Of a DNA stretch of 27,822 bases, positions 1 to 6,332 are shown piece by piece (positions within the stretch are counted from its first letter, which is position 1; each line of letters begins with the position of its first letter). The translations under genes and the position numbers were made by a program. The stretch is from JAZQLP01 sp045629205 (lineage in GTDB: Bacteria; Bacillota; Clostridia; Oscillospirales; UBA644), in the NCBI GenBank assembly GCA_045629205.1, contig JAZQQT010000120.1, forward strand, positions 1 through 27,822. The letters run 5' to 3'. A model generated the notes under the pieces. It did no database searches, was not told where the DNA came from, and saw nothing but the letters and a program-made list of their open reading frames with translations.

Positions 1-238
1 TTCGCAGGCAGTTCGTATGCACAAAGCCATAAACGACGGAACGCTTGACAAGGATTTCATCATCGAAATCATGTCGGAGGAAAAAGCCAACCAGCGTGAA
101 ACCTACCGTATTCCGGCAGAACGGTTGCGGGGTAAAATCCCGAGTTCTTATACCGCACAGCAGAAGGAAGATTATATCGTCAAAGCCGTTGAGTATTACC
201 AGAAATTTTTAGAAAGTCAAAAAGACAGAGGAAGATAA
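1..238 (+). CDS. C-terminal fragment of a mobile-element ParB-like protein
   Basis: The reading frame is open from the window edge (first full codon at base 2) to a TAA at 236-238, so this is the 3' end of a longer gene; the internal ATG at 17 is unlikely to be the true start. The visible 78 residues are charged and contain an EEKANQRE segment followed by a short helical tail. From memory this resembles the C-termini of ParB/Spo0J-like partition proteins carried by clostridial integrative elements, but no nuclease or HTH motif lies inside the window. It sits 16 bp upstream of a TnpW-like gene and reads the same way as the recombinase, which supports a mobile-element origin. The family call is tentative; that it is a real, partial coding region is more secure. 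Confidence 0.5.
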   Translation, partial: SQAVRMHKAINDGTLDKDFIIEIMSEEKANQRETYRIPAERLRGKIPSSYTAQQKEDYIVKAVEYYQKFLESQKDRGR

Positions 239-254
239 GGAGGAAAAACATTAT

Positions 255-491
255 ATGAGTGAAAAAGTATTATTACAGGCATTCGGAGGTGAAAGACAGG
301 TTTACGAAGTAAACGGGGTGAGATATATCGTCTCATCCCGTTTTCAGCCGTTAAAGCCCAAAGAGAAGAAAGTAACCCTGAAAACCCGTGTGGGTGAGTA
401 TTTACAAAGTGAATTGGCAGAATTGATGCCGACAGATAATGATGTTACAATTATGCAAGAATGTGTATCGACTGCCGGGAAGGAGGACTAA
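255..491 (+). CDS. TnpW-like small transposon-encoded protein
   Basis: This 78-residue protein has a ribosome binding site GGAGG at 239-243. Its core reads VYEVNGVRYIVSSRF, resembling the 'Y-x-I/V-G-x-T/R-[FY]-x-V-x-S-x-F' core I associate with TnpW, the small protein next to the TnpX recombinase in Tn4451-type elements. Its stop codon (489-491) directly abuts the recombinase ATG at 492, so the two are translationally coupled, and the GGAAGGAGG for the recombinase lies inside this gene's last codons. The function of TnpW is not established; a role as accessory or regulator for excision is only a guess. The assignment rests on position, size and core motif. Confidence 0.6.
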   Translation: MSEKVLLQAFGGERQVYEVNGVRYIVSSRFQPLKPKEKKVTLKTRVGEYLQSELAELMPTDNDVTIMQECVSTAGKED

Positions 492-2192
492 ATGCAGTCG
501 AAGAATAACCAAATCGGAATTACCGCACTTTATTGCCGCCTCAGCCGTGACGACGGTACCGAGTGCGAGAGCAATTCCATCGCAAACCAAAAAGCAATGC
601 TCAAGCAGAAAGCAAAGGAATACGGATTTACCAACACCAAGTATTATATCGATGACGGTATAACTGGAACAAGGTTTGACCGCCCGGGATTTCAGGAAAT
701 GCTGAACGATATTGATGTCGGATATGTCACGACCGTCATGGTAAAAGACCTGTCCCGTCTCGGTCGAGATTATGTTGTTGTCGGTCAATATACCGATGCC
801 TACTTTCCCGACCACAATATCCGTTTCATTGCCGTAAACGATATGGTGGACAGCGCCGAAGGTGAAAACGAACTCGCACCGTTCAAGAATGTTATGAACG
901 AGATGTACGCAAGAGACATTTCCAACAAGATTAAATCGGCACACCGTATCAGAGGCAGTATGGGCGAACCGCTGTCACAGCCGCCTTACGGATATATGAA
1001 AGATCCGGAAAACAAAAAGCGGTGGATCATTGACCCCGAAGCCGCAGAGGTCGTCCGCAGTATCTTCCGTATGAATATCGAAGGCAAAGGCAACGAAACC
1101 ATTGCACGGCTCTTGCAGGAACAGAAGGTTATGGTGCCGATGGCATATTGGCGATCTAAGGATTTACCGAGAGGCGGAAAGAAAACACAGGAAAATCCGT
1201 ACAAGTGGTGCAAGACCACCATAGCCAAAATCCTTGCCCAGCAGGAGTATTGCGGAGATGTTATCAATTTCAAAAGCTATTCGGTGTCTTTCAAGAACAA
1301 GAAACGCATCCCGAACGATCCGTCCAACTGGAAAATCTTCAAGAATGTTCACGAGCCGATCATCGACCGTGATACCTTTGAGAGAGTACAGAAAGCCACC
1401 GGCACGACAAAGCGGAGAGCGCCCAACAAGGAGCTTGCCGAAAAGAATATGTTTTGTGATATTCTCTACTGTGCCGACTGCGGTCATAAAATGTGGTTCA
1501 ATGTCTGCCATCCCAATACCGAGATCAAGCACTTCAAATGCTCCAATTACAAGAGCAATCGAGGCACCTGCGAAGGTACGCACTATATCCGTGCGGATTC
1601 GCTTGAAACGGTCGTAACGATGGAACTTAAACGCTTATCTCAATATCTGCACGATGATGAGGACGCATTCGCAGAACTTTTGGAAAACAAGACGAACAAG
1701 GATATTGCCAAACGGCAGAAATATCTGGCGGAGGAAATTCAAAAGGCGACCGTCCGCATTAAGGATGTTGAACGACTTTACGAACGGCTTTATGAGGATA
1801 ATGTCAACGGCAAGGTGACCGACAGTTGGTATATGCAGCTTTCCACCAAGTACGAAAAGGAACGGGACGAATTGCAGAGCAATATCCGTTCTTACCGTGC
1901 GGAGCAGATCAAGCTCGATGATATGCGGCACGAAAAGGAACAGTTCACAAGAGCCGTCCGCAATTTCCTTGAAATGGACAAGCTGACACCTGTGCTCCTT
2001 AAAGAACTGGTCGAGAAGATTGAGGTACACAACATCGTCGGCAAGGGCAAAAACAGATACCAGGAGATCACCATTCATTACCGCTTCTTGGGTGTCATCG
2101 AAATTCCGACCGATGACAACTATCAGCCATTAAAGGTTGATACAAGACAGGGCGTGGCTGTGGAATATGTTCCGAATGCCGCCATCGCCTAA
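492..2192 (+). CDS. Large serine recombinase (TnpX-type site-specific integrase)
   Basis: This 566-residue enzyme would integrate and excise the element by serine-mediated strand exchange. The N-terminal resolvase domain (about 10-155) starts YCRLSRDD with the nucleophile Ser18, and has DGITGTRFDRPGF around 55-67 and KDLSRLGRD at 85-93 with the supporting arginines. A recombinase domain follows (about 165-300), then a zinc ribbon with Cys327, Cys330, Cys350 and Cys360, then a coiled coil (about 395-480) typical of large serine integrases. The length is normal for the TnpX/Tn4451 group. The start is ATG 492 with GGAAGGAGG at 478-486. The gene uses more G/C-ending codons than the chromosomal genes to its right, consistent with transfer. 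It is the last gene of the element before the host tRNA cluster, so the attachment site should lie just downstream. Confidence 0.95.
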   Translation: MQSKNNQIGITALYCRLSRDDGTECESNSIANQKAMLKQKAKEYGFTNTKYYIDDGITGTRFDRPGFQEMLNDIDVGYVTTVMVKDLSRLGRDYVVVGQYTDAYFPDHNIRFIAVNDMVDSAEGENELAPFKNVMNEMYARDISNKIKSAHRIRGSMGEPLSQPPYGYMKDPENKKRWIIDPEAAEVVRSIFRMNIEGKGNETIARLLQEQKVMVPMAYWRSKDLPRGGKKTQENPYKWCKTTIAKILAQQEYCGDVINFKSYSVSFKNKKRIPNDPSNWKIFKNVHEPIIDRDTFERVQKATGTTKRRAPNKELAEKNMFCDILYCADCGHKMWFNVCHPNTEIKHFKCSNYKSNRGTCEGTHYIRADSLETVVTMELKRLSQYLHDDEDAFAELLENKTNKDIAKRQKYLAEEIQKATVRIKDVERLYERLYEDNVNGKVTDSWYMQLSTKYEKERDELQSNIRSYRAEQIKLDDMRHEKEQFTRAVRNFLEMDKLTPVLLKELVEKIEVHNIVGKGKNRYQEITIHYRFLGVIEIPTDDNYQPLKVDTRQGVAVEYVPNAAIA

Positions 2193-2199
2193 AACAAAA

Positions 2200-2221
2200 G
2201 AGCAGGTATCAAAACCTGCTC
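2200..2221 (-). terminator. Hairpin at the mobile-element right end, terminator on the minus strand
   Basis: GAGCAGGT and ACCTGCTC form an 8-bp stem with a 6-nt loop. On the plus strand no T-run follows, but on the minus strand the stem is followed by TTTTGTTTT, so it should stop transcripts entering the element from the tRNA side rather than end the recombinase mRNA. Confidence 0.55.
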
Positions 2222-2257
2222 GCTACATAGATGATTATGAGTAAAAAGAGAAAAACC

Positions 2258-2293
2258 GGGTGTTCACAACGCTCACTTGCGTTATGAACACCC
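2258..2293 (-). terminator. Intrinsic terminator of the tRNA-Arg/tRNA-Leu transcript
   Basis: On the minus strand a long stem (GGGTGTTCA paired with TGAACACCC, extended inward by a further 5 bp after one mismatch, with a 6-nt loop) is followed by GGTTTTTCTCTTTTT. It begins 5 bp past the encoded CCA of tRNA-Leu, as expected for the end of this tRNA operon. Confidence 0.85.
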
Positions 2294-2297
2294 AGCA

Positions 2298-2384
2298 TGG
2301 TGCGGGTAACAGGAATTGAACCTACATGATCTTGCGACCACTAGAACCTGAATCTAGCGCGTCTGCCAGTTCCGCCATACCCGC
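2298..2384 (-). tRNA. tRNA-Leu (anticodon CAG)
   Basis: An 87-nt class II tRNA with encoded CCA. The acceptor stem is GCGGGTA/TACCCGC. The anticodon stem CTAGA/TCTAG holds loop TTCAGGT, giving anticodon CAG. There is a variable arm of the size expected for tRNA-Leu and a T-arm with GGTTCAATTCC. It lies downstream of tRNA-Arg on the same strand. Confidence 0.95.
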
Positions 2385-2408
2385 AAATAAGTATAAAAAG
2401 TAAAAAAA

Positions 2409-2485
2409 TGGCGCGTCATGGGGGACTCGAACCCTCGACCTTCTGGTTCGTAGCCAGACACTCTATCCAACTGAGCTAATGACGC
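2409..2485 (-). tRNA. tRNA-Arg (anticodon ACG)
   Basis: A 77-nt tRNA with encoded CCA. The acceptor stem GCGTCAT/ATGACGC is perfect. The anticodon stem TCTGG/CCAGA holds loop CTACGAA, giving anticodon ACG (A34 normally edited to inosine). The T-arm contains GGTTCGAGTCC. It is the first gene of a two-tRNA transcript. Confidence 0.96.
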
Positions 2486-2506
2486 GTATCATTTTCGAAC
2501 GTGATA

Positions 2507-2535
2507 ATAATACCACATTAAAAGATAAAAATCAA
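2507..2535 (-). promoter_or_regulatory. Sigma-A type promoter of the tRNA-Arg/tRNA-Leu operon
   Basis: On the minus strand the -35 TTGATT (2530-2535) and -10 TATTAT (2507-2512) are separated by 17 bp. The -10 lies 21 bp upstream of the mature 5' end of tRNA-Arg. Confidence 0.75.
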
Positions 2536-2587
2536 TAGTAATTTGTGAAGAAAAATCTAAACTTTCTTTCTAATCCTGAAAAGTCTA

Positions 2588-2616
2588 TTGACATACTTTT
2601 TATTGATAATTATAAT
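2588..2616 (+). promoter_or_regulatory. Consensus promoter of typA
   Basis: A perfect consensus: TTGACA at 2588-2593, a 17-bp spacer, TATAAT at 2611-2616. It predicts a leader of about 40 nt before the GGAAGGAAG ribosome binding site (2643-2651). It is back to back with the tRNA promoter. Confidence 0.88.
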
Positions 2617-2661
2617 TAAAAATCGGTTTGAGTTTTATATTACGGAAGGAAGTAATAAACT

Positions 2662-4497
2662 TTGAGTAATGAAAATTTAAGAAATATTGCAATAATCGCG
2701 CACGTTGACCACGGCAAAACGACTCTCGTTGACGAAATGCTGAAACAGAGCGGAACATTCAGAGAAAACCAGGCCGTTGCCGACAGAGTTATGGACTCCG
2801 GCGATATCGAAAGAGAACGCGGAATAACCATTCTCGCAAAAAACACGGCGATTAATTATAAAGGGACAAAAATAAATATCGTAGACACTCCGGGGCATGC
2901 CGATTTCGGCGGTGAAGTTGAACGTATTCTCAAAATGGTAAACGGCGTTCTGTTGCTGGTTGACGCATTTGAAGGACCGATGCCGCAGACGAGATTCGTT
3001 CTTCAAAGAGCCTTGGAATTAAATCACAAAGTCATTATCGTTGTTAATAAAATCGACCGTCCGGACGCTCGTCCCGACGAAGTAGTTGACGAAATTCTTG
3101 AATTACTAATAGATCTTAACGCGACAGATGAGCAGCTTGACTCCCCCGTTATCTTTGCTTCTGCAAGAAACGGATTCGCTTCGCTTTCTCCCTATGACGG
3201 AGATACAAATCTCTCGATTCTGCTTGATAAAATCGTTGAATATTTCGATCCGCCGAAAGGCGAAACAGACGGTCCTTTCCAGATGCTTGTTTCTTCCATA
3301 GACTACAACGATTATGTGGGAAGAATAGCGATCGGAAGAATCGAAAGAGGTATTCTGAAGAAAAACATGGATGTTGTCCTTACCGACTATCATCATAACC
3401 GTCCCGACAGAAAATGTAAAGCCGTCAATATTTATACCTTTGACGGACTGGGCAAAGCGCCGTGCGAAACGGCGTCTGCCGGAGATATCGTTGCCGTATC
3501 CGGTATCGAAGATGTAAACATCGGAGATTCAATCTGTAATCCCGATGTTGTTGAGCCGCTGCCTTTTGTCAAGATTTCAGAGCCGACTGTTGAGATGACC
3601 TTTATGGTAAACGACAGCCCGTTTGCAGGAAGAGAAGGCAAATTCGTTACTTCGAGAAACCTGAGAGACAGACTTTTCAAAGAGCTTCTTAAAGACGTAT
3701 CTCTTAAAGTTTCGGAAACCGATTCGACAGACGCTTTTGCTGTCTGCGGAAGAGGAGAAATGCATCTTTCGGTTTTGATCGAAACCATGAGACGCGAAGG
3801 ATATGAATTCCAGGTATCAACCCCGAAAGTTCTTTATAAAACGATTGACGGTGTAGTATGTGAACCTGTTGAAAGACTTGTTGTTGATATTCCTGCCGAA
3901 TCCGTTGGCGCCGTAATGTCGAGCATGGGAACGAGAAAAGGCGAACTTGACCACATGTCCAACGTCGGCGGAAGAACAAGACTTGAATTCATTGTTCCTT
4001 CCAGAGGTCTTTTCGGCTACAGAAATGAATTTATGACACAGACAAGAGGCGAAGGTATTCTCTCGTCCATATTTGACAGTTACCAGCCTAAAAAAGGCGA
4101 TATTCCGACAAGAGCAACCGGTTCACTCATAGCATACGAAACCGGCGAAACAACCTCTTACGGCATTTTCAACTCTCAGGATTCCGGTCCTATGTTCGTT
4201 GATCCGTCACAGATGGTTTACGCCGGACAAATCGTGGGCGAATGCAACAGAGTAAACGATATAGTTGTAAATGTATGCAAGAAAAAACATCTGACGGCAA
4301 TCAGATCATCCGGACACGACGAAGCATTAAGACTTGTTCCTCCTCGCAGATTCAGCATAGAACAGGCGCTGGACTTTATCGCAGACGACGAACTTGTTGA
4401 AATCACTCCGACCTCATTGAGAATGAGAAAGAAAATACTTGACCATTCGGTAAGAATGAAGAGCATTTTCGGTAACGGCGGACAGGGAAACAAATAA
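2662..4497 (+). CDS. typA: Translational GTPase TypA/BipA
   Basis: This 611-residue ribosome-associated GTPase belongs to the EF-G/LepA family and helps ribosome assembly and stress or low-temperature adaptation. The visible G motifs are AHVDHGKT at 13-20 (G1), a GITILAKNTA switch segment (G2), DTPGHADFGGE (G3) and VNKIDRP (G4). The C-terminal half has the TypA-specific region with SRGLFGYRNEFMT. The start is TTG at 2662, placed by the GGAAGGAAG at 2643-2651; no in-frame ATG gives the conserved N-terminus. The length matches the family. It is transcribed alone between its own consensus promoter and a strong hairpin terminator. The assignment is near certain. Confidence 0.97.
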   Translation: MSNENLRNIAIIAHVDHGKTTLVDEMLKQSGTFRENQAVADRVMDSGDIERERGITILAKNTAINYKGTKINIVDTPGHADFGGEVERILKMVNGVLLLVDAFEGPMPQTRFVLQRALELNHKVIIVVNKIDRPDARPDEVVDEILELLIDLNATDEQLDSPVIFASARNGFASLSPYDGDTNLSILLDKIVEYFDPPKGETDGPFQMLVSSIDYNDYVGRIAIGRIERGILKKNMDVVLTDYHHNRPDRKCKAVNIYTFDGLGKAPCETASAGDIVAVSGIEDVNIGDSICNPDVVEPLPFVKISEPTVEMTFMVNDSPFAGREGKFVTSRNLRDRLFKELLKDVSLKVSETDSTDAFAVCGRGEMHLSVLIETMRREGYEFQVSTPKVLYKTIDGVVCEPVERLVVDIPAESVGAVMSSMGTRKGELDHMSNVGGRTRLEFIVPSRGLFGYRNEFMTQTRGEGILSSIFDSYQPKKGDIPTRATGSLIAYETGETTSYGIFNSQDSGPMFVDPSQMVYAGQIVGECNRVNDIVVNVCKKKHLTAIRSSGHDEALRLVPPRRFSIEQALDFIADDELVEITPTSLRMRKKILDHSVRMKSIFGNGGQGNK

Positions 4498-4511
4498 ACA
4501 ACAAAAAAAAT

Positions 4512-4539
4512 AAACTCGGAAGTTTTTACTTCCGAGTTT
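4512..4539. terminator. Bidirectional terminator between typA and the antiporter gene
   Basis: AAACTCGGAAGT and ACTTCCGAGTTT form a 12-bp stem with a TTTT loop. T-rich tracts follow on both strands, so it can end typA (plus) and the antiporter operon (minus), which converge here. Confidence 0.88.
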
Positions 4540-4543
4540 TTTG

Positions 4544-5740
4544 TTATTTTGAAACAACCAGCGACTGCTTTATTTTTTTCGGAATCTCCCCTGCTTTTGT
4601 GAGAGCAACTTTTGTTACAAGCGGGCCGATAAGCTCATAAATAAGAGTAGCGGCAAGAACAACAGCCCTGATTTCTTTACCATACTGTGGCAGTTTTTCG
4701 ACCACAATCAGTGACATACCTATAGCGACACCCGCCTGCGGAAGCAGTGAAAATCCGAGATATTTACGTATTGCAGGATTGGATTTTACTGTTAAAGCGC
4801 CGAAATACGCACCGAAATATTTTCCGAGGCTTCTTGCAATAAGATAAATAACGCCGAGAAGTCCTACCGTAGGAAGAACGCTTATATCAAGTTCGGCTCC
4901 GGAAAGAACAAAGAACATAAGAAACAGCGGAGGCGTCCATCTATCGCAACATTCCATAACCGGAGCGCTGAAACGACTGAAATTGACGAAAATCGCACTT
5001 ATCATCATACACAACAGCAATGATGACAAATCAAACAAATCAGCAAGCGCAACACCGACAAGAACAAAACATATAACGACACAGGAACGGTTTGCTCTTG
5101 ATTTAAAGAAAGAAATCGCAAACGTCATAATCAATCCGAGTGCCGAACCGATAAGAAGTGAAAATACTATTTCCTTAAGAGGTTCAAGAACCATACCTGA
5201 AAATGTAAGCTGCGTTCCGTCGGCAAGAACCTGTGAAACGGACAACATAATCGCAAATAAAATCAAACCTATGGCATCATCCAAAGCGACAACAGGCAAA
5301 AGCATATTCGTAACGGGACCTTTTGCATTATACTGTCTGACAACGAGCAGTGTGGCCGCCGGCGCAGTTGCCGTGGCTATCGCGCCGAGAGTAAAAGCGA
5401 GCGGAGCGTCATATCCGAACGCAAGAACCGCGACCGTTACCGCCGCAGCAGCAAGCAACGCCTGAAAAAGCGTAATGATTATAACCGATTTCCCTATTTT
5501 TTTTATATCTGCGAATCTGAATTCACCGCCTATTGAAAAAGCGATAAAGCCAAGAGCGACTTCGGAGATAACGGACATATCTGACACTGCAGTATCGGGA
5601 AGAATATTAAGAACAAATGGGCCGATAAGTAAACCGGCAACAAGATATCCGGTAACATTGGGTAAATTGACAAGTTTTGTTAATCTATTAAAGAGTAAAC
5701 CGAACGCCATTGCGATACCGATATATAAAAACGTAATCAT
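4544..5740 (-). CDS. Cation:proton antiporter (CPA2/NapA-KefB type)
   Basis: This 398-residue polytopic membrane protein has about 12 predicted helices and probably exchanges Na+ or K+ for protons. It begins with a membrane helix and the conserved LPNVTGYLVAGLLIGP at 26-41, typical of the Na+/H+ exchanger domain. An ATAPAATLLVVRQ segment precedes VALDDAIGL, with an Asp-Asp pair at 154-155 where this superfamily carries its ion-binding residues; DD (rather than ND) is linked to electrogenic members such as NapA. There is no C-terminal TrkA/RCK domain, so the usual nucleotide control is missing. I chose ATG 5740, 1 nt after the stop of the upstream PII-like gene; a TTG at 5755 would be crowded against AAAGGA. 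Translational coupling to the PII-like protein suggests that protein regulates it. Confidence 0.9.
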   Translation of the reverse strand: MITFLYIGIAMAFGLLFNRLTKLVNLPNVTGYLVAGLLIGPFVLNILPDTAVSDMSVISEVALGFIAFSIGGEFRFADIKKIGKSVIIITLFQALLAAAAVTVAVLAFGYDAPLAFTLGAIATATAPAATLLVVRQYNAKGPVTNMLLPVVALDDAIGLILFAIMLSVSQVLADGTQLTFSGMVLEPLKEIVFSLLIGSALGLIMTFAISFFKSRANRSCVVICFVLVGVALADLFDLSSLLLCMMISAIFVNFSRFSAPVMECCDRWTPPLFLMFFVLSGAELDISVLPTVGLLGVIYLIARSLGKYFGAYFGALTVKSNPAIRKYLGFSLLPQAGVAIGMSLIVVEKLPQYGKEIRAVVLAATLIYELIGPLVTKVALTKAGEIPKKIKQSLVVSK

Positions 5741-5741
5741 A

Positions 5742-6086
5742 CTATCTGGTCGCAAGTCCTTTTACATTATTGATAGACAGAGAGAACATGATTCCGGTAT
5801 TCGGATTATCTATGCCTCCGATTTTTTCATCTATTATTTTCTGCGCATCTTCAAGCTTTTCGTCGGGAAGAACAAGAAGCATCAATTTTGATTCGGTCTG
5901 AATCGGATTTGCTATATGACGAAGAATACCGAAAATTGGCGGAGGTTCAATAGATGAGTTTTCAAACAAATGCATCGCGCCCTCGCATGAAAGAACGGTA
6001 GGATCGCCGTAACCTTTATCAAGCATTTCAGAAACGATAACAGGAACGCAATCGGTCTTTGAAATAATCACACAAAGTAACTGCAT
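5742..6086 (-). CDS. PII-like signalling protein paired with the antiporter
   Basis: A 114-residue cytosolic protein with the size and pattern of a PII-fold regulator: beta-strand MQLLCVIIS, a helix, a loop region, then KLMLLVLPDEKLEDAQ and IIDEKIGG...GIMFSLSINNV, matching the beta3-alpha2-beta4 part of GlnB/GlnK. The T-loop stretch (about 37-65) is unlike GlnB: there is no uridylylation Tyr, and it is rich in Pro and Ile. It is therefore a divergent PII-like protein, not a classical nitrogen regulator. AAAGG lies 10 nt before ATG. Its stop is 1 nt from the antiporter start, so the two form a coupled operon; by analogy with PII-like proteins next to transporters, it may gate the antiporter in response to a small ligand. 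The ligand is unknown. Confidence 0.8.
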   Translation of the reverse strand: MQLLCVIISKTDCVPVIVSEMLDKGYGDPTVLSCEGAMHLFENSSIEPPPIFGILRHIANPIQTESKLMLLVLPDEKLEDAQKIIDEKIGGIDNPNTGIMFSLSINNVKGLATR

Positions 6087-6130
6087 AACGGAACAACCTT
6101 TCTTTTATAAAAACTATTTGTTATTTACTA

Positions 6131-6170
6131 AAGAAGTCGACTCTTGTCGGTAGACAAAAGTCGACTTCTT
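6131..6170 (-). terminator. Long hairpin after tRNA-Trp (terminator-like)
   Basis: AAGAAGTCGACT pairs with AGTCGACTTCTT over 12 bp, with an inner TTGTC/GACAA stem and a GGTA loop. It starts 3 bp past the CCA of tRNA-Trp. The downstream T-tract on the minus strand is short (TTCTTTAG), so some read-through into the PII-like gene is possible; no strong promoter was seen between the hairpin and that gene. Confidence 0.7.
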
Positions 6171-6172
6171 AT

Positions 6173-6248
6173 TGGCAGGGGTAGAAGGATTTGAACCCTC
6201 GGCCCACGGTTTTGGAGACCGGTACTCTACCAGCTGAGCTATGCCCCT
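6173..6248 (-). tRNA. tRNA-Trp (anticodon CCA)
   Basis: A 76-nt tRNA with encoded CCA. The acceptor is AGGGGCA/TACCCCT, the D-stem GCTC/GAGT, the anticodon loop CTCCAAA giving CCA, and the T-arm GAGGG-TTCAAAT-CCTTC. Two stem positions are mismatched: C6 with A67 in the acceptor, and C27 with U43 at the top of the anticodon stem. It has its own promoter. Confidence 0.93.
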
Positions 6249-6264
6249 ATATCATTGCCAAGAG

Positions 6265-6293
6265 ATTATATCACATATTTAATCATTTGGCAA
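6265..6293 (-). promoter_or_regulatory. Promoter of tRNA-Trp
   Basis: The minus-strand -35 TTGCCA (6288-6293) and -10 TATAAT (6265-6270) are 17 bp apart; the -10 is 17 bp upstream of the tRNA 5' end. The promoter is bracketed by an inverted repeat ATTGCCAA (6254-6261) / TTGGCAAT (6287-6294). Confidence 0.8.
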
Positions 6294-6332
6294 TAATGCA
6301 AGTGTGAAACTTAATTGAACTTTACTGATTGG

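Noticed and set aside
402..944. Long antisense open frame over the recombinase
   Set aside because: It overlaps a clear recombinase gene, has no ribosome binding site and no recognisable domain.
2200..2221. Hairpin after the recombinase as its own terminator
   Set aside because: There is no T-run on the plus strand; the T-rich tract lies on the minus-strand side, so it better stops transcription entering the element.
5741..5755. Upstream TTG start for the antiporter
   Set aside because: It would overlap the PII-like gene and sit only about 1 nt from AAAGGA; ATG 5740 gives the usual hydrophobic N-terminus.
6131..6170. T-box or other riboswitch next to tRNA-Trp
   Set aside because: It is a single perfect hairpin directly after the tRNA with no T-box sequence, and the next gene is not an amino-acid gene; a terminator explains it.
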